Source of the DNA: Leucobacter chromiireducens subsp. solipictus
GTDB lineage: Bacteria > Actinomycetota > Actinomycetes > Actinomycetales > Microbacteriaceae
Length of the DNA stretch: 64,000 bases
Assembly (NCBI RefSeq): GCF_016758195.1
Contig: NZ_QYAC01000003.1
Coordinates: forward strand, 62,001 to 126,000
Reading direction: 5' to 3'
This document shows, one piece after another, positions 43,540-52,681 of the stretch (its first letter is position 1; every line of letters starts with the position of its first letter). The position numbers and the translations under genes are program-made. Under the pieces are notes generated by a model. The model had not been told where the DNA came from, did not search any database, and worked only from the letters and a program-made list of their open reading frames with translations.

Positions 43540-44350
43540 GCGCCACGCGACCCCAATCGAAGTCCGCTGCGACGACGTGTCGAAGCGGTACACGACGCGA
43601 TCCGGCGCCGTCACCGCGCTTGAGCGGGTCACCGTTCGGGTGCGACCGGGTGAATTCGTTTCGCTTCTCGGCCCGAGCGGTTGCGGCAAGACGACCCTGC
43701 TGCGCCTCATTGCCGGGCTCGAAGCGGCGTGTGAGGGCACGGTGAGCATTGACGGCCAAGCGGTCACGCGCGCGCACCCTGAGCTGGGCGTCGTGTTTCA
43801 GACGGACCTCCTCATGCCCTGGCGCACCGTGCTCGACAACGTGCTCCTGCAGGCCGAGGTGCGCGGGCAGAAGTCGCCGGAAACGGTTCGGCGGGCAACC
43901 GAGCTGCTGGAGCAAGTTGGGCTCCGGGATTTCATCGCGAGCTATCCGCACGAGTTGTCCGGCGGGATGCGGCAGCGCGTCGGCATCTGCAGGGCCCTGC
44001 TGCACCGGCCTCGACTCCTGCTCATGGACGAGCCTTTTGCGGCGCTCGACGCGATGACGCGTGACCAGATTTCCGTGGAGCTTTCGGACCTTGCTGCGCG
44101 AGCGGGAACCACGATCATCTTCGTTACCCACTCCATCCCGGAGGCGGTATTCCTTTCCGACCGAATCTACGTGATGTCGGCGCGGCCCGGGGAGATCGCC
44201 GCTGAGGTGAGTATCGAACAGCCGCAACCACGACAGCTGCACCACCGGCAGCAGCCGGAGTTCGTGTCGAGCGTCGCCGAAGTGACCTCGATCTTTGAAT
44301 CGCTCGGCGTATTCCACAGCACGCCGCAACAGACACAGGAGACCGAGTAA
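43532..44350 (+). CDS. ABC transporter ATP-binding protein
   Basis: The 272-residue protein has all ABC motifs: Walker A GPSGCGKTT (47-55), Q-loop VFQTDLLMPWRT, signature LSGGMRQR, Walker B LLLMDEPF and the switch His in FVTHSIPEA. It belongs to the SsuB/TauB-like group that powers uptake of organic anions. It overlaps the binding protein gene and abuts the permease gene by one base. The C-terminal tail is Gln-rich. Confidence 0.9.
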   Translation: MSERHATPIEVRCDDVSKRYTTRSGAVTALERVTVRVRPGEFVSLLGPSGCGKTTLLRLIAGLEAACEGTVSIDGQAVTRAHPELGVVFQTDLLMPWRTVLDNVLLQAEVRGQKSPETVRRATELLEQVGLRDFIASYPHELSGGMRQRVGICRALLHRPRLLLMDEPFAALDAMTRDQISVELSDLAARAGTTIIFVTHSIPEAVFLSDRIYVMSARPGEIAAEVSIEQPQPRQLHHRQQPEFVSSVAEVTSIFESLGVFHSTPQQTQETE

Positions 44351-45198
44351 TGACCAGACACACGGGTGCGGCAACGGTCGCCGTGGAGCTCCGGCAACCC
44401 CGCGGAAAACGCAAGCGTGGCCCCGACCGGGCGGGGCGGCACTGGCTCGCACGCATGCCGTGGATCGCGCCGGTCGTCACGCTCGTCGCGCTCATCGGGA
44501 TCTGGGAGATCGGCGTGCGTGCCTCCGGCGTCGCGCGATTTCTACTCCCTGCCCCGAGCGCGGTGGCGCAGTCGATGGTGGAGAACTGGGATCTCCTGAT
44601 GCGTCACGCTGGCGTCACGCTCCTGGAAACGCTCATCGGTTTTGTCCTGAGCGCGGTCGTCGGAATCGCGCTCGCCATCGTCATGGTGATGTGGCCGCTC
44701 GCGGGTGCCGCGATCTTCCCGATCCTGGTGGCTTCCCAGGTGATCCCGAAGGTCGCGATCGCACCGCTGATGGTGGTCTGGATCGGGACAGGGGTGACGA
44801 CCGCCTCGTTGATCGCATTTGTGATGGCGTTCTTCCCGGTGGTTGTCAACGCGACACTGGGGATGCGATCGGTGAACTCGTCATCGATCGATCTGTTGCG
44901 GTCGATGCGGGCGAGCCAATGGCAGGTGTTTCGGTACCTCCGGTTCCCGAATGCGGTGCCACACATCCTGACGGGGCTGCAGCTCGCGGTCGCATTCGCG
45001 ATCGTGGGCGCGATCGTGGGCGAGTTCGTCGGCAGCGACTCCGGGCTGGGCTACTTGCTCATCGTGGCGCAGGGCAATCTACGAACTGAACTGCTCTTTG
45101 CTGACCTTGTCGTGCTCACGGCACTTGGACTCCTGCTCTACTACGGCGTCGAACTGCTCGGACGGCTGTTTCTGCGGAACCGGCGCGACCAGCACTGA
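44350..45198 (+). CDS. ABC transporter permease
   Basis: The 282-residue protein has a basic N-terminal tail, about six membrane segments and the EAA-like loop containing LRSMRASQWQVFRYLRFPNA, typical of SsuC/TauC-type permeases. With the two upstream genes it makes a complete importer. The start codon shares one base with the ATPase stop (TAATG). Confidence 0.9.
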   Translation: MTRHTGAATVAVELRQPRGKRKRGPDRAGRHWLARMPWIAPVVTLVALIGIWEIGVRASGVARFLLPAPSAVAQSMVENWDLLMRHAGVTLLETLIGFVLSAVVGIALAIVMVMWPLAGAAIFPILVASQVIPKVAIAPLMVVWIGTGVTTASLIAFVMAFFPVVVNATLGMRSVNSSSIDLLRSMRASQWQVFRYLRFPNAVPHILTGLQLAVAFAIVGAIVGEFVGSDSGLGYLLIVAQGNLRTELLFADLVVLTALGLLLYYGVELLGRLFLRNRRDQH

Positions 45199-45273
45199 CG
45201 ACGCACGGCAGACGCACACGCAGAGAAGGAGCTTCCCCCACGGGATGCTCCGGAGAGAGAAAGAGGAGATTAC

Positions 45274-46788
45274 GTGCACAACGCACACACACGATTCGGG
45301 ACGGTCATCGATGGTGAGCCGCGCGCCGGAGACAGGAGTGAGGCGCTCATCGACCCCGCGACCGGGGCCGAATGGGGGCGCGTCGAGTGGAGCACAGCCC
45401 ACGTTGCTGAGGCGATCGCGAGCGCTCAGCGCTGCGTCAACGATGGGGGTTGGGCCGGGTGGTCCCGCACCGAGCGGGCAGATCTGTTCGATGAAATCGC
45501 GCGCGGGATCGCGCCGCGGGCGGATGAGCTCGCGGTGCTGGAGTCTCGGGCCAATGGCAAGCCGATCGCGGCAACGCGAGCCGAGGTGCTGGCGGCGAGC
45601 CGGTGGTGGCAGTACTACGCGGCACTGCTGCGCGGGCTGCGAGAGGAACACTTTCAGAACTCGCCGACGAAGCGCACCCGCATCGACCACGAGCCTGTCG
45701 GGGTCGTCGGACTGATCACTCCCTTCAACGGGGCATTCTCGCTCGCGACATGGAAGCTCGCCCCAGCGCTCGCCGCCGGAAACGCGGTGGTCCTGAAGCC
45801 ACCGGTCAACTCGCCGGGATCGAGCGTGATCCTCGCGACGATACTCCGGGACGCGGGCCTGCCCGCTGACGCAGTGCACGTGCTCCAGGGAGGTGCAGAC
45901 GTGGGCAGCGCCCTGGTGAGCGACCCCGCAGTCGGCATGGTTTCCTTCACCGGGAGCACCGCGGCAGCCAAGCACGTGGCCAGTGTCGTGAGCGGCCGAC
46001 TCGGCCGATTCGTCGCGGAAGCCGGAGGGAAATCCGCGCATCTGGTGTTCGCTGATGCAGACATTGAGGAGGCCGTGACCGCGGTTGTGCAGGGCGTCTT
46101 CTCCGGATCCGGCCAGACCTGCGTCGCGGGGTCGCGCGTGCTTGTGCAGCGTTCGATCGCGGCACCGTTCCGGGCCGCGCTCGTCGCGCGGGTACGCCGG
46201 TTGCGAGTGGGGGACCCCCGCGATTCGATGTCGCACCTCGGCCCGATCGCGACGGCACAGCAGCTCGAGCGGATCGAAGCGATGGTGGATGCCGCGATCG
46301 CCGAGGGCGCCGAGGTGCTGTGCGGCGGTGGGCGGCCGTCCACGCTCCCCGCGGAACTGCGCGGCGGGTTCTGGTTTGAACCGACCGTGCTCGGCAGCTC
46401 ACACGGCACGGAGTCCGTCTGGCATGAGGAGGTATTCGGTCCGGTGCTCACCCTCAGGGAGTTCGGCGACGAAGACGAGGCGATCACGCTCGCGAACGAC
46501 TCCCGATACGGCCTGGCCGCAGGCTTCTGGACGTCGGACGTGCGCCGCGTCGAGCGGGTCTCCCGGAGATTGCATGCCGGCACCGTCTGGGTGAACTGCT
46601 ACCGGGGCATGGACTGGGAGACACCATTCGGCGGGTACCGGGAGTCGGGTCTCGGACGAGAAAACGGCGTGGAGGGACTCCGAGAGTTCCAGCAGGTGAA
46701 ATCAGTGGTCGTCGAGAGCGGCCACGCCACGGATCCGTTCGGGATCGGTGAACAGGAACAGCGCACATCAGAGGAGAACGCGTCATGA
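45274..46788 (+). CDS. NAD(P)-dependent aldehyde dehydrogenase
   Basis: The 504-residue enzyme has the ALDH superfamily motifs: the oxyanion Asn in TPFNGAF, the nucleotide-binding FTGSTAAAK, general base Glu in AEAGGKS and catalytic Cys283 in GQTCVAGSR. It starts at GTG 45274 behind GAGGAG. It oxidises an aldehyde to its acid, probably an intermediate of the compound imported by the preceding ABC system. Overlap with the next gene is four bases. Confidence 0.88.
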   Translation: MHNAHTRFGTVIDGEPRAGDRSEALIDPATGAEWGRVEWSTAHVAEAIASAQRCVNDGGWAGWSRTERADLFDEIARGIAPRADELAVLESRANGKPIAATRAEVLAASRWWQYYAALLRGLREEHFQNSPTKRTRIDHEPVGVVGLITPFNGAFSLATWKLAPALAAGNAVVLKPPVNSPGSSVILATILRDAGLPADAVHVLQGGADVGSALVSDPAVGMVSFTGSTAAAKHVASVVSGRLGRFVAEAGGKSAHLVFADADIEEAVTAVVQGVFSGSGQTCVAGSRVLVQRSIAAPFRAALVARVRRLRVGDPRDSMSHLGPIATAQQLERIEAMVDAAIAEGAEVLCGGGRPSTLPAELRGGFWFEPTVLGSSHGTESVWHEEVFGPVLTLREFGDEDEAITLANDSRYGLAAGFWTSDVRRVERVSRRLHAGTVWVNCYRGMDWETPFGGYRESGLGRENGVEGLREFQQVKSVVVESGHATDPFGIGEQEQRTSEENAS

Positions 46789-47813
46789 ATACCATCGTCG
46801 AGTCGGACTCGTCGGCACCGGCCATCATCGTCGATTGCCTGGAATACAGTAAGCCCTCCCGAGAGCGCTTTCTCGAATGGCAGCGGGGGCGCGTCGGATG
46901 CGTTCACGTCACCCTGGCGGTGTGGGAGACCGCGCGCGAGACGTTGAGCGTCATTGGGCAGTGGAACGATCTGTTCGCGGAAAACGCCGATCTGGTGGCG
47001 TTGGCGCGCACCTCCGCGGAGATCAGGACGATCGCAGCGTCGGGTCGAACCGCCGTCGTCTTCGGATTTCAGAACACGGCTCCGCTTGAGGACGACATCC
47101 GGCTGGTGCAGGTATTCCACGACCTCGGCGTGCGGATCGTGCAGCTGACCTATAACACGCAGAACAGCATCGCCGCGGGGTGCTGGGAGGACGCAGACAG
47201 CGGCCTATCGACCCACGTGGGCCGCCAGTTCGTCGACGAGCTGAACCGCGTGGGAATGCTGATCGATCTGTCGCACTGCTCCGAGCGCACGTGCCTCGAC
47301 ACGATTGCGCTGAGCAGCGCCCCGGTCGCGGTCACCCACGCGAATCCGCTCGAGTTCGTGGGCTCCGACGTGGAGCTGGGGCGGCGGCCGAAATCAACAG
47401 CGGTGCTCGAAGCGCTCACGGAGCGTGGCGGCGTCGTGGGACTCAGCCCGTACGTGCGGATGCTGAAGCACGGCATCCGCACGACGGAGCAGGAATTCGT
47501 GGACATGATCTCCTGGACCGTCGATAAGTTCGGGGTCGAGCACGTCGCACTGGGTACCGACTTCTATACCGGATACGGGATTGAGGCCGTCAAGTGGTGG
47601 CGTATGGGGCGGTGGGCGCGCGAAAGCCCGGTGCCGATCGACGAGCAGGCACCCGTTGTGCAGTGGCCCGCATGGTTCTCGTCCCCGGAAGCGTTCCCGT
47701 CGCTTGTTTCCACCATGGAGAAGTCTGGCTTTTCCGCGACCGAACTCGATCGGGTGCTCGGGGGAAACTGGATCCGCCTATTCGGCGAGATCTTCGATCG
47801 GCCGCAGCAGTGA
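46785..47813 (+). CDS. M19 (renal dipeptidase) family hydrolase
   Basis: The 342-residue protein matches the membrane-dipeptidase (M19) fold. FGFQNTAPLEDD, VQLTYNTQN, GMLIDLSHCSERT, PVAVTHANP and VALGTDFYTGYG follow the family's order, with His and Asp metal ligands. The usual first HxD motif is changed to IVDCLEYSK, so the first metal site may be altered or lost. Bacterial relatives hydrolyse dipeptides or other amides, and some act as decarboxylases or lyases on non-peptides. The operon position suggests such a non-peptide substrate. Confidence 0.78.
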   Translation: MNTIVESDSSAPAIIVDCLEYSKPSRERFLEWQRGRVGCVHVTLAVWETARETLSVIGQWNDLFAENADLVALARTSAEIRTIAASGRTAVVFGFQNTAPLEDDIRLVQVFHDLGVRIVQLTYNTQNSIAAGCWEDADSGLSTHVGRQFVDELNRVGMLIDLSHCSERTCLDTIALSSAPVAVTHANPLEFVGSDVELGRRPKSTAVLEALTERGGVVGLSPYVRMLKHGIRTTEQEFVDMISWTVDKFGVEHVALGTDFYTGYGIEAVKWWRMGRWARESPVPIDEQAPVVQWPAWFSSPEAFPSLVSTMEKSGFSATELDRVLGGNWIRLFGEIFDRPQQ

Positions 47814-49384
47814 CGCAGCACGCGGTCATCGTGGGCGGCGGCCACAACGGGCTCGTCGCCGCGAACTACCTGGCGCGTGCGGGCTGGAAGGTCACGGTCC
47901 TTGAAGCGCGTGCGTCCTTTGGTGGGGTGGTCGGCCGGTACGAGTATCTGCCCGGCTACGCGGCCTCGATCACGAACTCGCCCGGTTCGTTCGACGGGAC
48001 CGTGCTGCACGAGCTGGAGCTACACCGTTGGGGGCTGCGCTTCGAGCGCCCCGAGGTGACGCTCCTCCACCCCATGCGAGAGTCCCTGTTCGTGGGGTGG
48101 CGAGACCCGGAAGCCGTCGCACGCCAGATGGATGGCTACGCACCCGGCGAGTCCCGTCGGCACCGGCAACTCGTGGGGCGGCTCGACGCGCTCGGGGCAG
48201 CGGCCGGTGTGACGTTCGGGCAGCGGCCGCGCTCACTCGCGGAAACGCTGGCGCGGTTGGACCCGTCGTGGCGCGACGAATTCGAGCGGGTCCTCATTGC
48301 CGGATCGTTGACCGAGCTGTTGGATGAGTCACTGGAATCTGACGAGGTGAAGAGCCTGATGATGATGCTCGCGCTCAACGGTCAACTCGTGGCACCCACT
48401 GCGGCAGGGTCCGCGTTCGGTCTGTTGCTTCGTCCGATCGCGCGCGCATCGGCGACGCACGATCCGCTGGGGAGCACGTCTGCCCCGCTTCGCGGCTCCG
48501 TCGGGCTGCCCGTCGGCTCGATGGCCGCGATCGTTGACGCATTGGTCGCCTCGGCGCACGCACGCGGCGTGGAGCTCCGGCCGAGCGCGCGGGTCTGCGC
48601 GTTGACGATGAACGACGACCAAGACATCACCGGGATTGAGCTCGAGTCAGGGGAGCACATCACCGACATGGATGCGGTGATCGTGACACTCGAGCCCTCG
48701 CAACTGGCAGGGCTGCTGCCGAACGCATGGCGTTCGGATGTCGAGCGGCCGGCGGCACCGACCGGCTCGGCCTTCAAGATCGCGCTCGCGCTCGATGGGC
48801 TACCGGAAATCGCACACGCGCCGGCGGGCGTGCCGCAGGAGACCCTTTTCGCGGCGCAGTTTCGGATCGGCCCGGACCCGGGATACATCACCCGGGCCGT
48901 CGAAGACGGGATCGCGGGTCTACCGTCGGAGAACCCGCTCATCTGGGGCCTGGTCCCGAGCCTCACCTCCCCGGTGGTGGCCCCCCATGGTCGGCATCTC
49001 ATGAGCTTGAATGTGTGGCATGCTCCGCACGCGCTCGGTGCCGCGTACTGGCGACAGCACGGCCGCGAGTTTGCGGACCGATGCATCGCCCAGGTTGACC
49101 GGGCCTTCCCCGGCCTGCGTGACCGGATCGTCGATCGCGTATGGCTGGGACCACACGACATCGAAGCGGAGTTCGGGTTGACCGGGAGCAACATCACCCA
49201 CGGTGACATGCTCCCCGTTGACATGCTGAACGGACGGCCCGGGCTCGCCTTTGCGGAGGCTCTGGAGGCCTCGGGCGTGGTGCTTGGCGGAGCCGGAACC
49301 TGGCCTGGCGGCTACGTCACCGGTGTGCCCGGACGGAACGCCGCGATGTCCCTACTCACGAATCAGAAGGAGTTCGCCCAATGA
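47810..49384 (+). CDS. FAD-dependent oxidoreductase (phytoene desaturase/amine oxidase type)
   Basis: The 524-residue protein starts at GTG 47810, overlapping the previous stop by four bases. The dinucleotide-binding motif GGGHNGLVAANYLARAG is at about 8-24, followed by VTVLEAR. Near the C-terminus GGAGTWPGGYVTGVPG closes the FAD site, as in the PYROXD2/CrtI-like group. It probably oxidises a ring or amine substrate in the pathway. No signal peptide. The exact reaction is unknown. Confidence 0.83.
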   Translation: MTQHAVIVGGGHNGLVAANYLARAGWKVTVLEARASFGGVVGRYEYLPGYAASITNSPGSFDGTVLHELELHRWGLRFERPEVTLLHPMRESLFVGWRDPEAVARQMDGYAPGESRRHRQLVGRLDALGAAAGVTFGQRPRSLAETLARLDPSWRDEFERVLIAGSLTELLDESLESDEVKSLMMMLALNGQLVAPTAAGSAFGLLLRPIARASATHDPLGSTSAPLRGSVGLPVGSMAAIVDALVASAHARGVELRPSARVCALTMNDDQDITGIELESGEHITDMDAVIVTLEPSQLAGLLPNAWRSDVERPAAPTGSAFKIALALDGLPEIAHAPAGVPQETLFAAQFRIGPDPGYITRAVEDGIAGLPSENPLIWGLVPSLTSPVVAPHGRHLMSLNVWHAPHALGAAYWRQHGREFADRCIAQVDRAFPGLRDRIVDRVWLGPHDIEAEFGLTGSNITHGDMLPVDMLNGRPGLAFAEALEASGVVLGGAGTWPGGYVTGVPGRNAAMSLLTNQKEFAQ

Positions 49385-49677
49385 GCGAAACGCAAGAGTT
49401 CTTGGTCAACATTCAGATCGATTGGCCCCGGGATCTCTCCGAGGAGACCATCGCGCGGGTGTCCGCAGAGGAACGACAGATGGCAGCGGAGCTTGCTCAG
49501 GCCGGCACGCTGGTGCGGATGTGGCGGGTGCCGGGGCGCCGGGAAAACTGGGGCTTATGGCGTGCGGCGGATGCAACCGCACTGCACCGCGTGATCAGCG
49601 CGCTGCCGGTCTGGCCATACATGTCGGTGACCGTTCACTCGCTCGCGCAGCACCCCGTGGACCCCGTCTACACTTGA
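49381..49677 (+). CDS. Muconolactone Delta-isomerase-like protein
   Basis: The 98-residue protein matches the CatC-type ferredoxin-like fold: FLVNIQIDWPRD, EERQMAAELAQAGTLVRMWR, NWGLWRAADATALHRVISAL and LPVWPYMSVTVHSLAQHP, in family order. CatC isomerises muconolactone in catechol breakdown. Here the other cat genes are absent, so a related isomerisation or stress-domain role is possible. It overlaps the preceding gene by four bases. Confidence 0.78.
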   Translation: MSETQEFLVNIQIDWPRDLSEETIARVSAEERQMAAELAQAGTLVRMWRVPGRRENWGLWRAADATALHRVISALPVWPYMSVTVHSLAQHPVDPVYT

Positions 49678-49682
49678 AATCC

Positions 49683-50711
49683 ATGAAGCAAGTGGGAGTG
49701 GTCGACATCGCTCGGGAGGCCGGGGTCTCGACGGCAACGGTCTCTCGAGTGCTGAACGGCTCGGGAGCGGTCACCGAGGCGACACGAGCGCATGTCCGAG
49801 AGGTCATCGCGCGCTTGGGCTACACCCCGAACGCGTTCGCGGCGAGTCTCCGCAAGGGGCGAAACGACGCGATCGGGATCGCGGTCGCGAGTATCTCGCA
49901 GCCGTGGCACGTCAAACTCATTCGGGAACTCCGGCGGGCGATCCGCGCACAGGGGTTTACGACGATCGTGTACGACCTCGAACACTCGGAGGAGGTGTTG
50001 ATCGAACACGCCGAGAGTGCCAGGAGGCTCCGTCTCGCCGGGATGGTGCTCGCGACCGGTGATCGGCTCGACGCACCGGACGTGCGCGCCGCACTGGACC
50101 AGTTGGTCGAGACCGTGCCGCTTGTGGTGATCGGGCAGCAGCTGCCGGACGCGGGCTGGACGACGGTCGCGTTCGACGATGTCACCGCGTCGGAGCACGC
50201 GGTCCAAGAGCTGCTCGAGCGGCGAGCGAAACCGGTCCTGTTTCTGGGTGAGGCCGCATCCTCGTACCTCAGTGAGGAACGCCGGATCGGCGTGGAGCGA
50301 GCGCTCCGTGCCGCCCCCGAATTGCTCGAGGGGTCGGAGCTCGTGACACTCACCGCGGGGATGGATTACGCCGCGGGGTACCGGGAGGTGATGGCGCGCG
50401 CCGCTTCCCTCTCTCAGTTCGGGACTGTCTTTTGTGTGAACGACGAACTCGCGCTCGGGGCATGCCGAGCCGTGCACGAGCTGGGGTTCTCCGTGCCGAA
50501 TGACGTGATGGTGATCGGCTACGGAGACGTGGATATGCTGCCCTACGTGGTCCCGTCATTGTCTTCGGTGAGTGGTGACGTGCATGCGGTCGCTGAGCGG
50601 GTGGTTCCCGCGATTATGGCCGGCATTGATGGCCGACGGATGCCAAATCCGGCGAAGTTGCAGCGGCGGATCGTGCACCGGGAATCCACGGGGGGATCGG
50701 GCGAGCAGTGA
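49683..50711 (+). CDS. LacI-family transcriptional regulator
   Basis: The 342-residue protein has a LacI HTH and hinge (VVDIAREAGVSTATVSRVLN at about 7-26, then RLGYTPNAFAASLRKG) and a periplasmic-binding-protein-like sensor domain to the end (CVNDELALGACRAVHELG, SVPNDVMVIGYGDVD). It begins five bases past the isomerase stop and ends the operon. It likely binds the TGTA-type palindromes at 42382-42463 and represses in the absence of the substrate. Confidence 0.88.
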   Translation: MKQVGVVDIAREAGVSTATVSRVLNGSGAVTEATRAHVREVIARLGYTPNAFAASLRKGRNDAIGIAVASISQPWHVKLIRELRRAIRAQGFTTIVYDLEHSEEVLIEHAESARRLRLAGMVLATGDRLDAPDVRAALDQLVETVPLVVIGQQLPDAGWTTVAFDDVTASEHAVQELLERRAKPVLFLGEAASSYLSEERRIGVERALRAAPELLEGSELVTLTAGMDYAAGYREVMARAASLSQFGTVFCVNDELALGACRAVHELGFSVPNDVMVIGYGDVDMLPYVVPSLSSVSGDVHAVAERVVPAIMAGIDGRRMPNPAKLQRRIVHRESTGGSGEQ

Positions 50712-50858
50712 CTCCTGGGGCACCGTGGCGACTGCACTCGCCCGGTGCGTTCACCCAGCTGACGTGATGCGTTCACGCCCCGGCAAGCCGGGCGAGGGAG
50801 ACTCGGCACCAGGCCACGCACCGCGACGCGCGCGCGTGCCGGGGCCGGAGGGAGGACC

Positions 50859-51302
50859 ATGGCGACGATCGACGACGTTCGATGGCATGCCGGCGGCGAG
50901 TTTCCAGCGGGGCTCGCGCCGGATGCTGCGGCGACGCACATCGGGATGTTTGTCGCCTGGCTCGCTGAGGCCCGCGATCCGGACGGGGAGTGTCTGCTGC
51001 TCCCGAGTCCGGCGCGTGAGGCGCTCCGCGGCCGCGTGGCGACCCCAGGACGCGCGCTCCTCGAGTACTGCGGCGGCACGCTGTCCGAAGCGATGCTGAG
51101 CGCCCGGGGCACCGCCTTCGCGCACGCCGGCTACGACGGGGAAACGGGCTCGTATCTGGATGACTACGTGGACGTATTCGACGACGTGGGGGACACGATC
51201 TATGAGGTCCCCGACACCTGGGGCAGCTTTCAGCGGATCGCACCATGGATCGACGCACGGTTCCGGGCCTGGCTCGACGCCACGGGCCCGTCTGGGTCGT
51301 GA
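50859..51302 (+). CDS. Hypothetical protein, 147 residues
   Basis: The start ATG 50859 follows GGAGGACC. The product is acidic and soluble, with FVAWLAEARDPDGE, an AFAHAGYDGETGSYLDDYVDVF stretch and SFQRIAPWIDARF. The gene composition fits the host. No family named. It stands 147 bases after the LacI gene. Confidence 0.65.
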   Translation: MATIDDVRWHAGGEFPAGLAPDAAATHIGMFVAWLAEARDPDGECLLLPSPAREALRGRVATPGRALLEYCGGTLSEAMLSARGTAFAHAGYDGETGSYLDDYVDVFDDVGDTIYEVPDTWGSFQRIAPWIDARFRAWLDATGPSGS

Positions 51303-51384
51303 CCGCACCGCGTGTGTGACCGCGGGCCTCGGTGCCCCAGCCACCGAATGGCCGCCACGCCGAGGATCGCATAGCGTGGAGGGC

Positions 51385-51849
51385 ATGACCGAGACCCGGC
51401 CCACGTACCGTCTGCGCAGCGCTCGTCCCGACGACTTCGACGCGATCATCGCGGTGATCGATGAGTGGTGGGGGCGAGCCGCGTCCCGAGACCTGACCCG
51501 ACTGTTCCTCGATCATTTCTCGAACACGAGCCTGATCGCGGAGACGCAGGGGGAGGAGCTTGCGGGTTTTGTCTTGGGATTTCCGTCCCCCGCCCAGCCC
51601 ACACTGGCCTACATCCACTTCACCGGAGTGCACCCGGCCCACCGGCGCAGCGGACTCGCGCGCACCCTGTACGCGCGGTTCTGTGAAGACATGCGTTCGC
51701 GTGGCTGCACTGAGGCGAAAGCGATCACCTCTCCGGTCAACGAGCGCTCGATCGCCTTCCACCGGGCGCTGGGCTTCAGCGTAAGCGCCCCGATCCGCGA
51801 CTACGATGGCCCGGGGCTCGATCGCGTGGTGTTCCGGCGGCCGCTGTGA
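51385..51849 (+). CDS. GNAT-family N-acetyltransferase
   Basis: The 154-residue protein starts at ATG 51385 behind GGAGGG. It has the GNAT fold order with the acetyl-CoA loop in VHPAHRRSGLARTLY (Q/RxxGxG/A type) and the C-terminal NERSIAFHRALGF motif. It acetylates an unknown amine. It overlaps the nucleotidyltransferase-like gene by four bases, so the two are coupled. Confidence 0.85.
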   Translation: MTETRPTYRLRSARPDDFDAIIAVIDEWWGRAASRDLTRLFLDHFSNTSLIAETQGEELAGFVLGFPSPAQPTLAYIHFTGVHPAHRRSGLARTLYARFCEDMRSRGCTEAKAITSPVNERSIAFHRALGFSVSAPIRDYDGPGLDRVVFRRPL

Positions 51850-52673
51850 CCGAGTCGCCCACGGCTGGGCCGGCGTGCGACCGCGTGCTGCAGGCTGTCA
51901 CCGAAAGACTTTCCGCGCAGAACCCGGGGGATCTGCGCGGGTTGTTCCTTACCGGATCATGGGCGGCGGGATCCGGCGGGCCGCACAGCGACATTGACCT
52001 GCTGCTGCTCACACGCCATCCGCTGCGTACGTCCGAGCGCCGCGCTGTGACCGAGATGCTGCTGGGGCTCTCCGGCTGGAGCGGACACCGAGCGAGTTAT
52101 CCGGAGGTGGCGGCGCGCCGGCCGATCGAGCTCACCGTGCTCACGATTACGGAACCGCTTCCGGCGTTGCCCGCCCCACGGCTCGACTACCAATTTGGTG
52201 AGTGGGCGCGCACCGAACTCCTGGCGGGGGAGCTTCCCGCGCCGCGGGAGGACCCCGATGTGCTCGTCCTCCTCGCGGCCGCGCAGCAGGCGCACCAGCG
52301 GCTGCTCGGGGCCCGGCTCGACGAGCTGCTGCGCCCCGTGCCGGAGGCTGAGCTGCGTGCCGCGGCCCGGGCGCTGGCCCCAGACCTCCGCACCGAACTG
52401 GCGGGGGACGAGCGCAACGTGCTGCTCACGCTCGCCCGCATCCTCGTTACCGTCGAGACGGGCCGGATCGTGTCCAAGGAGGTTGCCGCAGCGCTCGCCG
52501 CGCCGCGGCTCTCCGCCTCGGCGCGGGCCGTACTCGAGCGAGCCAGTGCCGAGTACCTGGGTACCGAGCGGGCAGATCCGAACGCGGGCTGGGCGTTCGC
52601 CGAGGAGACCGCCGCGGAACTCATCGCGCTGCTCTCGCCCGCGGCATCCCGGCCCCGCCCGGATGCGGTGTAA
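51846..52673 (+). CDS. Aminoglycoside nucleotidyltransferase-like protein (AadA-like)
   Basis: The 275-residue protein starts at GTG 51846. The nucleotidyltransferase motif GSWAAGSGGPHSDIDLLLL (GSxxxGxxxxxSDxD) is at about 38-56. A C-terminal helical region resembles the AadA/ANT(9) domain (TLARILVTVETGRIVSKEVAAAL and a late WAFAEETAAELI). Such enzymes adenylylate streptomycin or spectinomycin. Resistance is not shown by sequence; it is coupled to an acetyltransferase gene and has host-like composition, so it may be an intrinsic gene. Confidence 0.75.
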   Translation: MTESPTAGPACDRVLQAVTERLSAQNPGDLRGLFLTGSWAAGSGGPHSDIDLLLLTRHPLRTSERRAVTEMLLGLSGWSGHRASYPEVAARRPIELTVLTITEPLPALPAPRLDYQFGEWARTELLAGELPAPREDPDVLVLLAAAQQAHQRLLGARLDELLRPVPEAELRAAARALAPDLRTELAGDERNVLLTLARILVTVETGRIVSKEVAAALAAPRLSASARAVLERASAEYLGTERADPNAGWAFAEETAAELIALLSPAASRPRPDAV

Positions 52674-52681
52674 TGGGAGAC

